Positions 1 to 5,349 of a stretch of DNA of 6,956 nucleotides are shown here, piece after piece. This DNA is from Candidatus Nomurabacteria bacterium RIFCSPHIGHO2_01_FULL_39_10 (GTDB taxonomy: Bacteria; Patescibacteriota; Minisyncoccia; Phycocordibacterales; UBA9973). The translations under genes and the position numbers were made by a program. The notes under the pieces are model-generated. The model did not search any database. It was not told where the DNA came from and saw only the letters and a list, made by a program, of their open reading frames with translations. The stretch spans positions 1 through 6,956 of the forward strand of contig MFTJ01000036.1 in assembly GCA_001786805.1 (NCBI GenBank), read 5' to 3'. How positions within the stretch are numbered: position 1 is the first letter of the stretch; the number at the start of each line of letters is the position of its first letter.

Positions 1-405
1 ATCAAGGCATGCAAAAAATTCAGTATCGGCGTGTTCCAGCCCCAAATTGAGCGCGGTAGCTTTTCCCCCATTTTCTTTATGAAAAACTTTTATATTCGGA
101 TAATTTTCAAACTTACGCATCACATCAAGTGTGCCGTCGGTAGATCCATCATCAATCAAAAAAATTTTGATTTTATCTTTAGGATAATTCAAGTTAAGCA
201 AAGAAAGTAAAGTGTTTTCAACTGTTTCTTCTTCATTAAAGGAAGGAACAGCGATTGTAACAGCCGGATATGCGGAAAGCTTCGTCTCGCCATTTCGAAT
301 AAGTATTTTTTTTCTGTTTTGAAGAAAGGTAAGGAGAAAAAATACCTGCACGTATACAGATAAAAATGTACATATAAAAAATATTGCGTCTTGAATTCCG
401 GTCAT
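1..405 (-). CDS. Membrane-anchored family 2 glycosyltransferase, N-terminal part (runs off left edge)
   Basis: Partial gene: 135 codons from the ATG at 405-403 to the window edge, with no stop. Residues about 7-28 form a hydrophobic membrane segment, followed by a basic stretch (NRKK). The GT-A fold starts at about residue 47: YPAVTIAVPSFNEEET carries the strand-helix start typical of GT2 enzymes, IDDGSTDGT (84-92) is the nucleotide-binding Asp motif, and GGKATALNLGL near residue 115 is the usual GT2 helix. The sequence stops at FFACLD, just where the metal-binding DxD would begin. The architecture (TM helix, then a cytosolic catalytic domain) suggests a processive synthase of the BcsA/PgaC/hyaluronan synthase type or an envelope polysaccharide transferase. 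The donor and product cannot be told. An in-frame stop lies three codons upstream of the ATG, so this is the first possible ATG; no Shine-Dalgarno is visible. It may be cotranscribed with the DUF378 gene 48 bp upstream. Confidence 0.9.
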   Translation of the reverse strand, partial: MTGIQDAIFFICTFLSVYVQVFFLLTFLQNRKKILIRNGETKLSAYPAVTIAVPSFNEEETVENTLLSLLNLNYPKDKIKIFLIDDGSTDGTLDVMRKFENYPNIKVFHKENGGKATALNLGLEHADTEFFACLD

Positions 406-453
406 ACTACTAACTATATAATAACATCTATGACAAAAAAAACAGAAAATGGA

Positions 454-753
454 TTACATTTTCTTATCCGTATTTTCAGTTTCGCAAGTTCCTCCAGCGC
501 ATCCACCCATGCACTTTTTACATCTGCAGCCGAAAATATTTATAACAGCCGCAACCCCCACAAGCACATAAACGATAGCCTCAACGGTCGGCACAGTCTT
601 TAGAAGTTGATTAATAACATTCCAAGCGCCCGCATCATTCCCCATAAGCATTCCGACACCAACCAAACCCCAGTTTACACCTCCAACGATTAGCAGTATT
701 TTGCCAATCAGGGTTGGAGTACAGCCACCTCCACAACATTTTGAATTACACAT
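454..753 (-). CDS. Cysteine-rich DUF378 family small membrane protein
   Basis: A 99-residue protein whose core (about 15-74) matches the DUF378 pattern: a first membrane helix with GKILLIVGGVNWGLVGV, a short polar loop (GNDAGAWNVINQLL), and a second helix with VEAIVYVLVGVAAVINIF. DUF378 proteins are small two-helix membrane proteins of unknown function. The odd part is the cysteine-rich tails: C2, C6, C7 and C11 before helix 1, and C76, C78, C81, C85 and C90 after helix 2, nine in all and all outside the helices. With two helices both tails face the same side, so they could bind metal together or form disulfides. It is divergent from a DsbA-like gene, which may be relevant if the tails are extracytoplasmic. 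The start at 753 follows an AU-rich leader with no Shine-Dalgarno. The family call is from motif recognition; the role of the cysteines is inference. Confidence 0.85.
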   Translation of the reverse strand: MCNSKCCGGGCTPTLIGKILLIVGGVNWGLVGVGMLMGNDAGAWNVINQLLKTVPTVEAIVYVLVGVAAVINIFGCRCKKCMGGCAGGTCETENTDKKM

Positions 754-777
754 AGTTTTTTATTAATAATTAATAAT

Positions 778-805
778 ACTATAAGTATAGCACTTTCCGT
801 TAAAA
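778..805 (-). promoter_or_regulatory. Possible promoter for the DUF378 gene
   Basis: On the minus strand, TATAGT (783-778) lies 16 bp downstream of TTTTAA (805-800). An alternative -10, TATACT, overlaps at 789-784. The -10 candidates match sigma-70 consensus well but the -35 is poor, and the region is very AT-rich, so chance matches are likely. It lies 25 bp upstream of the DUF378 ATG and overlaps the -35 of the opposing promoter. Confidence 0.3.
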
Positions 806-822
806 ATGCTATATGCTATAAT
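794..822 (+). promoter_or_regulatory. Probable sigma-70 promoter for the dsbA-like gene
   Basis: A perfect -10 hexamer, TATAAT (817-822), is preceded at 17 bp by a weak -35, TTTCCG (794-799, three of six consensus bases). Transcription would start near 829, giving a leader of about 20 nt before the ATG at 850, with no Shine-Dalgarno. The 754-849 gap between the two divergent genes contains nothing else that I recognise. Confidence 0.5.
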
Positions 823-849
823 AAGGTTATTAACCATAATATAAAACAC

Positions 850-1641
850 ATGGAAGAACATAATCATAGTGCTGAACATCATAATATTGAACATACGCAT
901 CACCAAAAGAGCCAAAATAGTAGCCAGCAGATAGCCGGAGCAATAATCATAGCCGGAGTTATCATCGCCGGAGCGGTTTTATTGAAAGGAAATACCACGG
1001 GAACAACAGCGACAGGAAATGGAGTATTTGCAAATATAACGCTCGCCAAAGTGGATAAAAATGACAGAACTCTTGGCAATACAAAAGCGAAAGTCGCGCT
1101 GGTCTTATACGAAGATTTTCAATGTCCTTTTTGCGGAGCAATTTCGGGCTTGATGTCGGACACAGACGCGATTAAATACTTGAAAGACCGGGTACCAGAC
1201 TGGACTCCCCTGATGACTGGAGTAGACGAATATATTAAAAACGGGAGTGTCCTTTATGTTTATAGAGACTGGGCATTTTTGGGACCAGAATCAGTAAAAT
1301 CGGCCGAAGCGGCTAGATGCGCCGGAGACCAGGGGAAATTTTGGGAATACCACGATTACCTTTACACCCATCAAAATGGGGAAAACGAAGGAGTCTTTGC
1401 TGACCCGAAATTGAAATCTTTCGCGAAAGAATTGGGATTAAACAGCGCAGACTTTGATAAATGTCTGGATGAAAGCAAGTACGCGCAGGCGGTCGCCGAA
1501 TCAAAGGCGGAAGGAGATGTTGCCGGAGTCACCGGAACTCCTAAAGGATTTATATTAAAAAACGGCAAAATTACAGCGACCATCGACGGCGCCGAATCTT
1601 GGACGACAATAAAACCGAAAATAGACAGCGCGCTGAAGTAA
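850..1641 (+). CDS. DsbA-like thiol:disulfide oxidoreductase (Thioredoxin_4 type), membrane-anchored
   Basis: A 263-residue thioredoxin-fold protein. Residues 28-46 form a single membrane anchor (an Ile/Ala/Gly-rich helix ending LLKG) with no lipobox. A Gly/Thr linker (47-58) leads to the catalytic domain. The active site is C92-P-F-C95 in the context YEDFQCPFCG. Later family features are VLYVYRDWAF (134-143), the AARCAGDQGKFWEYHDYLY helix (154-172) and the cis-proline loop GTPKGF (T230-P231). C157 and C205 probably form the second disulfide seen in many relatives. Members oxidise or isomerise disulfides in exported proteins; the catalytic domain should lie outside the membrane. The cytosolic N-terminus is unusually His-rich, with seven His in residues 4-18. 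About 35 residues between CPFC and the next strand exceed a minimal DsbA and probably form extra helices. No DsbB or VKOR partner is in the window. The gene is monocistronic and ends at the shared terminator with rpoD. Confidence 0.92.
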   Translation: MEEHNHSAEHHNIEHTHHQKSQNSSQQIAGAIIIAGVIIAGAVLLKGNTTGTTATGNGVFANITLAKVDKNDRTLGNTKAKVALVLYEDFQCPFCGAISGLMSDTDAIKYLKDRVPDWTPLMTGVDEYIKNGSVLYVYRDWAFLGPESVKSAEAARCAGDQGKFWEYHDYLYTHQNGENEGVFADPKLKSFAKELGLNSADFDKCLDESKYAQAVAESKAEGDVAGVTGTPKGFILKNGKITATIDGAESWTTIKPKIDSALK

Positions 1642-1647
1642 AACTAC

Positions 1648-1688
1648 AAAAACGACTAGGTCTTGCCTAGTCGTTTGCCTAGTCGTTT
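1648..1688. terminator. Bidirectional intrinsic terminator between the dsbA-like gene and rpoD, with a duplicated arm
   Basis: AAACGACTAGG (1650-1660) pairs perfectly with CCTAGTCGTTT (1666-1676), an 11-bp stem with a 5-nt loop. Read on the minus strand, the stem is followed by five T residues (1652-1648), so it should terminate rpoD transcripts well; on the plus strand the T tract is only three long. The 12-bp unit GCCTAGTCGTTT is repeated directly (1665-1676 and 1677-1688), and the second copy overlaps the rpoD stop codon (1687-1689). Outer complementary segments AAAACTAC (1640-1647) and GTAGTTTT (1696-1703) could extend the structure. Confidence 0.85.
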
Positions 1689-2868
1689 AATCGAAGTAGT
1701 TTTTTAGTCTTGAAATCTTTTCGTGCTGGCGGAGCTTTTCGTGAACTTTGGCTTCAATTTGGCGGATGCGTTCGCGGGTCACGCCGAATTCTTCCCCCAC
1801 TCTCTCCAATGTGTGCTGGATACCGTCCAAAAGTCCATAACGCATTTCTAGAATTTTTCTCTCTTTGGGATTGAGTTCATTCAAGACTTCGCGAATCTGG
1901 TCGGAGAGAATTCGGCGTGAAGATTCTTGGTCTGGGCGCAAAATTTTATCATCAGGAATAAAGTTTTCCAGCGTTGATTTGTCATCATCGTCCCCGACTG
2001 GCTGTTCGAGCGATACCGTCTCCTGCGAAATGTTTTCAATCACGTGTATTTTCTCCACCGGAATACCCATTTCCGTGGCAATTTCTTCAGCAAGCGGCTC
2101 CCTTCCCAAATCCTGAGAAAGCCTGCGGTGCGTCTGCTTGTACTTAGAAATTGTTTCCACCATATGGACAGGTATGCGAATAGTGCGGGACTGGTCGGCA
2201 AGGGCTCTTGTAATGGACTGGCGAATCCACCATGTGGCATAAGTGGAAAATTTGTATCCCTTGGTCCAATCAAATTTTTCAACTGCCTTGAATAAACCAA
2301 GATTACCTTCTTGAATAAGGTCAAGAAGGGTCAGGTTGGCAGACCGGCCCACATATTTTTTAGCAATAGAAACTACCAAACGCAAGTTTGCGCGAGCAAG
2401 CAGATTCTTAGCTTCTTCATCACCCTGTTCTATGCGCTTCGCCAAATCTTTCTCATCGCTTGCATGAATGAGCGGATACTGCCCGATTTCTTTCAGATAC
2501 ATCTGGATAGAATCATGCATGCTTCCCTTGTTCAGGTCTTTGTCAGTAAGCTCTGTATTTAGATTAAGCAGATTCCCGCCTTCAAGCACATCAATTCCAG
2601 CGATAGCAAATTTCTCATACAGCTCGTCTAAAAACAAAATATTGTTTTCTATGTCCGGAAAAGTTTTTAATATTTCATCGTAGGTGATGAATCCTCTTTT
2701 TCGTCCTTTTTCTATAAGCTCGCTACTAATACGAGCCAAATTGTCGGCTTTCTTTTCTCCAACAGTTAATTTTTTAACAGCTTTTTTTTCAACCTTTTTT
2801 TTGACTATTTTGTTCGCTTTCTTTATCTTTTTTACTTTTTTATTTATTTTCTTTTTTCTGTTTTTCAT
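1687..2868 (-). CDS. rpoD: Primary RNA polymerase sigma factor, sigma-70/RpoD family
   Basis: A 393-residue housekeeping sigma factor that directs core RNA polymerase to -10/-35 promoters. The first 33 residues are extremely basic (18 Lys, 1 Arg). Residues about 42-95 look like a region 1.1-type helical domain. Region 1.2 starts near 117 (MHDSIQMYLKEIGQYP). Region 2 contains LRLVVSIAKKYVGR, LLDLIQEGNLGLFKAVEKFDW and the -10-recognition helix YATWWIRQSITRALADQSR. Region 3 follows (IRIPVHMVETISKYKQ onward). Region 4 ends with the -35-binding helix-turn-helix FGVTRERIRQIEAK and a normal C-terminus. All core motifs are intact. Length is typical of SigA-type factors without the large non-conserved insert of proteobacterial RpoD. 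The start lies 5 bp after the dnaG stop, so translation is probably coupled; no Shine-Dalgarno is visible. It is the last gene of the cluster. Confidence 0.97.
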   Translation of the reverse strand: MKNRKKKINKKVKKIKKANKIVKKKVEKKAVKKLTVGEKKADNLARISSELIEKGRKRGFITYDEILKTFPDIENNILFLDELYEKFAIAGIDVLEGGNLLNLNTELTDKDLNKGSMHDSIQMYLKEIGQYPLIHASDEKDLAKRIEQGDEEAKNLLARANLRLVVSIAKKYVGRSANLTLLDLIQEGNLGLFKAVEKFDWTKGYKFSTYATWWIRQSITRALADQSRTIRIPVHMVETISKYKQTHRRLSQDLGREPLAEEIATEMGIPVEKIHVIENISQETVSLEQPVGDDDDKSTLENFIPDDKILRPDQESSRRILSDQIREVLNELNPKERKILEMRYGLLDGIQHTLERVGEEFGVTRERIRQIEAKVHEKLRQHEKISRLKNYFD

Positions 2869-2873
2869 ATATT

Positions 2874-4640
2874 TTATTTTTTAAAGCGACTATTTTTAAT
2901 TTCTTCTTTTCTTTTATTTATCTTATCTATATTTTTTAAAATTTCCATTTCTTCTTGCCCTGCCCCGTAGGAAGCTTGCTTTCCTTCGGGGTTGTCTTTT
3001 AAATTTTTCAGTTCCACCATTTTTTTTACCAGCTCTTCATTTAAATATTCTTCTTCTATATTTAAGAGCATTTCATCCACATCTTTTTGTAAATTTTCGC
3101 TATTTGCGTAAAAAGCCTCTGCCTCGTAAATCAAATCTTCTTTTATATTTTTCAGAACTTCTTTTGCCTTTGAAAGCCTGCGAAAAATTAATTCCGGCTC
3201 TATCACTCTATTCTGCGCACTTTCCTGCCAAAAAGCAATTCCCAAGAGCCTGCGTTCAATCGGGTCTTTTCTTAATTTTTTTTCCACATTAACTTTGGCA
3301 ATTTCTGTTTCTTCTTTTTCATACTTCAATTCGGATTCAACTTTCTTCAAATCTTCCACAAGAGCGCTCTCAGCAATGCCTGATTTATCGCTGATGAGTT
3401 TTATAAAATGAGATTTTTCTATGGCGCTTTGCAAATCATTTACAAAAGGCAGAAGACGTTCGCGAATAAGTTTACCTGATTTCCTACCATCTCCATCGGC
3501 TTCTTTCAAAATTCTCTCCAGCATAAACGGAATGAAATGTTTTGAATTTCTTATCACTTCCCGCCATGCGTCATTACCCTCCTTAGAAATAGTGTCCGCC
3601 GGGTCCACTCCTTCCTTCATGCCGGCAACTTTTATATCCATGCCGAGCGCAAGAGCAATCTTGGCGAAACGGCTTCCGGCCTTTAACCCTGCTTGGTCTG
3701 GATCAAAAGCTAGAACAATATTTTTTGATAATCGGCACACTAGCCCAAGATTGTTTATAATATTTTCTTTTGATATCGTCTGGTCTGTCATGGCAGTACC
3801 GGAAGACGCCACGGTATTTCTAAAACCTGCCTGATGCGACAAAACTAAATCCATCTGCCCTTCGACTAAAATAGAAAAATTATTTTTGCGGATTGATTCT
3901 TTGGCTTTATCTATACCAAAAAGCACAGAAGATTTATTAAATATCGGAGTTTCTGGAGAGTTTAAATACTTCGCGGACTTTCCATCATCAACTAGAAGCC
4001 TGCCCGAAAAAGCTATAATTCTGCCGGATGAATCCCCCATAGGAAAAATCACCCGTCCGCGAAATCTGTCGTACATTGCTTTTGTCTTGTCCTCCGGTTT
4101 CTTGGCTAATCCGGCAAGTTCTATTTCTTTGTCGGAAAAATTTTTAGACTTTAAATAATCATATAAAGTGCGCCAATCCAGAATCGCGTAGCCTATTCTA
4201 AAATCTTTTATAGTTTTTTCTTCAAGTCCGCGAGATTTTAAATATTCTTGCGCTGGTTTATTCGCCGCTAAATTTTTCTCGAAAAATTCAGCGGTTTCCT
4301 CCATTACTTCATAAAGCTTTTCTTTTTCACTTTTTTCTTCTTTATTTTCTTTGCTGTAAATCTCAAGAACAACTCCTGCTTTATCTGCAAGAAGTTTTAA
4401 GGCGCCTTTGAAGTCCAGCCCCTCAAATTCTTCCACGAAAGTAAAAATGTCCCCCGACGCTCCGCAGCCGAAACAATAGTAGCTCCCCCGCTCCGGCGAG
4501 ACAAAAAAGCTGGGGGTTTTTTCGTTATGAAAAGGACACTTGCCTTTCCAACTTTTCCCCGCCTTTTCCAGTTTGATATAAGACTCCACAAGCGAGAGAA
4601 TATCTATTCGTGATTTAATTTGATCAACAGATGAGGACAT
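2874..4640 (-). CDS. dnaG: DNA primase DnaG
   Basis: A 588-residue bacterial primase, which makes RNA primers at the replication fork with the replicative helicase. The CHC2 zinc-binding domain is at the N-terminus with C35-x2-H38 (CPFHNEKTPSF) and C56-x2-C59 (YYCFGCGASGD). The polymerase domain carries the basic YDRFRGRVIFPM-GRIIAFSGR segment (190-214) and then the TOPRIM fold: E260 in VEGQMD, where most DnaGs have EGYMD, D313-x-D315 in AFDPDQAG, and D346/D349 in GVDPADT. After about residue 400 the sequence is charged, helical and divergent, as expected for the helicase-interacting C-terminal domain. The start is secure: VDQIKSRIDILSLVESYIKL is the conserved DnaG N-terminus, so the duplicated 35 bp at the gene's beginning are native to dnaG. 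The codon for E at the active site and all zinc ligands are intact. rpoD follows after 5 bp. Confidence 0.97.
   Translation of the reverse strand: MSSSVDQIKSRIDILSLVESYIKLEKAGKSWKGKCPFHNEKTPSFFVSPERGSYYCFGCGASGDIFTFVEEFEGLDFKGALKLLADKAGVVLEIYSKENKEEKSEKEKLYEVMEETAEFFEKNLAANKPAQEYLKSRGLEEKTIKDFRIGYAILDWRTLYDYLKSKNFSDKEIELAGLAKKPEDKTKAMYDRFRGRVIFPMGDSSGRIIAFSGRLLVDDGKSAKYLNSPETPIFNKSSVLFGIDKAKESIRKNNFSILVEGQMDLVLSHQAGFRNTVASSGTAMTDQTISKENIINNLGLVCRLSKNIVLAFDPDQAGLKAGSRFAKIALALGMDIKVAGMKEGVDPADTISKEGNDAWREVIRNSKHFIPFMLERILKEADGDGRKSGKLIRERLLPFVNDLQSAIEKSHFIKLISDKSGIAESALVEDLKKVESELKYEKEETEIAKVNVEKKLRKDPIERRLLGIAFWQESAQNRVIEPELIFRRLSKAKEVLKNIKEDLIYEAEAFYANSENLQKDVDEMLLNIEEEYLNEELVKKMVELKNLKDNPEGKQASYGAGQEEMEILKNIDKINKRKEEIKNSRFKK
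4606..4640 (-). repeat. 35-bp direct repeat, copy 1 (native 5' end of dnaG)
   Basis: This segment runs from the A of the dnaG ATG through the second base of codon 12. It is identical at every base to 5287-5321 in the same orientation. Identity stops abruptly on both sides: 4641 is G against A at 5322, and 4605 is T against A at 5286. This copy is taken as the original because the encoded residues continue into conserved DnaG sequence. Confidence 0.95.
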
Positions 4641-4700
4641 GGGAGAAAGTTTCTAATAATAAGCTTATAAATTAAGGATAATTTGGATTTGTAAACACTG

Positions 4701-4709
4701 TGTGGATAA
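4701..4709 (-). promoter_or_regulatory. Perfect DnaA-box 9-mer upstream of dnaG
   Basis: The minus strand reads TTATCCACA, the consensus DnaA box, 61-69 bp upstream of the dnaG ATG. Just downstream, TTTACA (4694-4689 on the minus strand) is a good -35-like hexamer (five of six), but no -10 sits at a proper 16-18 bp spacing (TATAAG is 20 bp away). Only one perfect box is present, so this looks more like a regulatory site than an origin. Function is inferred. Confidence 0.45.
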
Positions 4710-4715
4710 AACCCC

Positions 4716-4743
4716 TTGCATAAAAATATAAATATAGTATACT
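4716..4743 (+). promoter_or_regulatory. Possible plus-strand promoter in the dnaG upstream spacer
   Basis: TTGCAT (4716-4721) and TATACT (4738-4743) are separated by 16 bp. A start near 4750 would yield an RNA of about 50 nt ending at the hairpin's T tract at 4796-4800. The -10 is within the palindrome AGTATACT (4736-4743), so it also reads TATACT on the minus strand, where it could serve dnaG, though without a recognisable -35. AT-richness makes this tentative. Confidence 0.3.
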
Positions 4744-4757
4744 CTATTTATAAACAA

Positions 4758-4801
4758 GAAAGAGACCCTTGATATGTTAAGGCATATCCGGGGGCTTTTT
4801 C
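4758..4801. terminator. Hairpin at the 3' end of the NYN gene, terminator-like in both directions
   Basis: The inner stem is perfect, GATATG (4771-4776) with CATATC (4783-4788) around the loop TTAAGG. After a T/C mismatch it continues through CCC-GGG, an A/G mismatch, and GAGAAAG against CTTTTTC, for about 18 pairs overall including wobbles. On the plus strand it ends in five T residues (4796-4800). On the minus strand it begins right at the NYN stop codon and is followed by a T-rich but interrupted tract. It would isolate dnaG-rpoD from upstream read-through, at least partly. Confidence 0.55.
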
Positions 4802-5321
4802 ATTTTTGGCGTAAACTTTCAATAAATTCATCAAGAATAATAATTGGCACATTCGTTCTTTTCAACAACAGTGATAGATACTTACGATTTGGCGAAACAA
4901 TCTTGACTGGGACATTTTTTTCTTTCAAGAATTCAACAATACAATGATAGTCACCATCTCCAGCAACAAGCACAGCACTTTCTAATTTATTTTCATAAAA
5001 ATCTTTTGCAATAGCCAAGATAAGTTCTCCGTCTACATTACCCTTTGTTTTGCCTTCTTTGCTCGTAATAGTGGGTTTAAAAGAAATAGCATAACCAATG
5101 CTTTGTAAAAAATTATACAAGTCAGAATTATCCGGAATAAGTCCCATGAAAAGTATCACGCGAGATACACCAAATTTATCACGAAGCCATGAACGAAATG
5201 ATTTATAATCAAGATTCCAACCACTTTGCTCTATTCCAAACTTTAAATTTGAAGCATCAATGTATGCGATAGTGTTTGTAGGCATAATTCGTGATTTAAT
5301 TTGATCAACAGATGAGGACAT
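4800..5321 (-). CDS. NYN-domain (LabA/DUF88-like) putative nuclease with a DnaG-derived leader
   Basis: A 173-codon frame from the ATG at 5321. Residues 13-173 form a single NYN domain of the PIN-like nuclease superfamily, which includes metal-dependent RNases. The acidic residues are in place: D22 in AYIDASNLKFG, D97 in KGNVDGELILAIAKD, and D122/D124 in VAGDGDYHCIVEFLK. Residues 1-12 (MSSSVDQIKSRI) are not NYN sequence; they are the first 12 residues of DnaG, encoded by an exact 35-bp repeat. Met13 (ATG at 5285-5283), immediately before PTNTIAYIDASN, is where family members normally begin, so the true start may be there, giving 161 residues. Neither start has a Shine-Dalgarno. The gene begins 28 bp after the PsbP-like gene and its stop codon touches a hairpin. 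The natural substrate is unknown. No antitoxin-like partner is adjacent, so a toxin role is not supported. Confidence 0.88.
   Translation of the reverse strand: MSSSVDQIKSRIMPTNTIAYIDASNLKFGIEQSGWNLDYKSFRSWLRDKFGVSRVILFMGLIPDNSDLYNFLQSIGYAISFKPTITSKEGKTKGNVDGELILAIAKDFYENKLESAVLVAGDGDYHCIVEFLKEKNVPVKIVSPNRKYLSLLLKRTNVPIIILDEFIESLRQK
5287..5321 (-). repeat. 35-bp direct repeat, copy 2 (fused to the NYN gene)
   Basis: An exact second copy of the dnaG 5' end, from the A of the ATG through the second base of codon 12. One base later the NYN gene's own likely ATG begins. The 646 bp between the copies (4641-5286) hold the NYN gene, the hairpin and the dnaG upstream spacer. Two identical 35-mers in the same orientation cannot plausibly be chance. 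Confidence 0.95.
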
Positions 5322-5349
5322 ATTGTTTATTATAACCCCAACCTAAAAA

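Noticed and set aside
406..453. Promoter or terminator between the DUF378 gene and the glycosyltransferase
   Set aside because: The 48 bp are A/T-rich with a minus-strand run of eight T residues but no stem before it, and no convincing -35/-10 pair.
3421..3834. Open frame of 137 codons on the plus strand inside dnaG
   Set aside because: It is antisense to well-conserved primase sequence (TOPRIM region), shows no recognisable domain and has no promoter or start context of its own, so it is a shadow frame. The same applies to the other frames overlapping rpoD, dnaG, dsbA-like and rpoC.
4641..4799. Replication origin
   Set aside because: Only one perfect DnaA box is present, without a box cluster, an AT-rich unwinding array beyond the background, or dnaA/dnaN neighbours.
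4758..4801. Integron attC-like recombination site next to the NYN gene
   Set aside because: The hairpin is imperfect and sits after a single gene, but core-site motifs were not recognisable, the second boundary has no matching hairpin, and a terminator explains the T tracts.
4641..5286. Insertion sequence or MITE
   Set aside because: No transposase is present, and the segment ends (GGGAGAAAG at 4641 and the ATG-proximal end at 5286) are not inverted repeats of each other. A duplication of 35 bp is also far longer than usual IS target duplications.
4606..5321. CRISPR array
   Set aside because: There are only two repeat copies, they are 646 bp apart, and the repeat is coding sequence of dnaG. 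There are no regular spacers and no cas genes.
4606..5321. Pure assembly chimera
   Set aside because: A false join at a shared 35-mer would need a genome that already has the 35-mer in front of NYN, so at least one real duplication is implied. A break at exactly 5286/5287 cannot be excluded without reads, but both flanks fit one operon in orientation and spacing.
4800..5321. Toxin of a toxin-antitoxin pair
   Set aside because: NYN/PIN-like folds include toxins, but there is no small antitoxin gene adjacent; the neighbours are the PsbP-like gene and dnaG.
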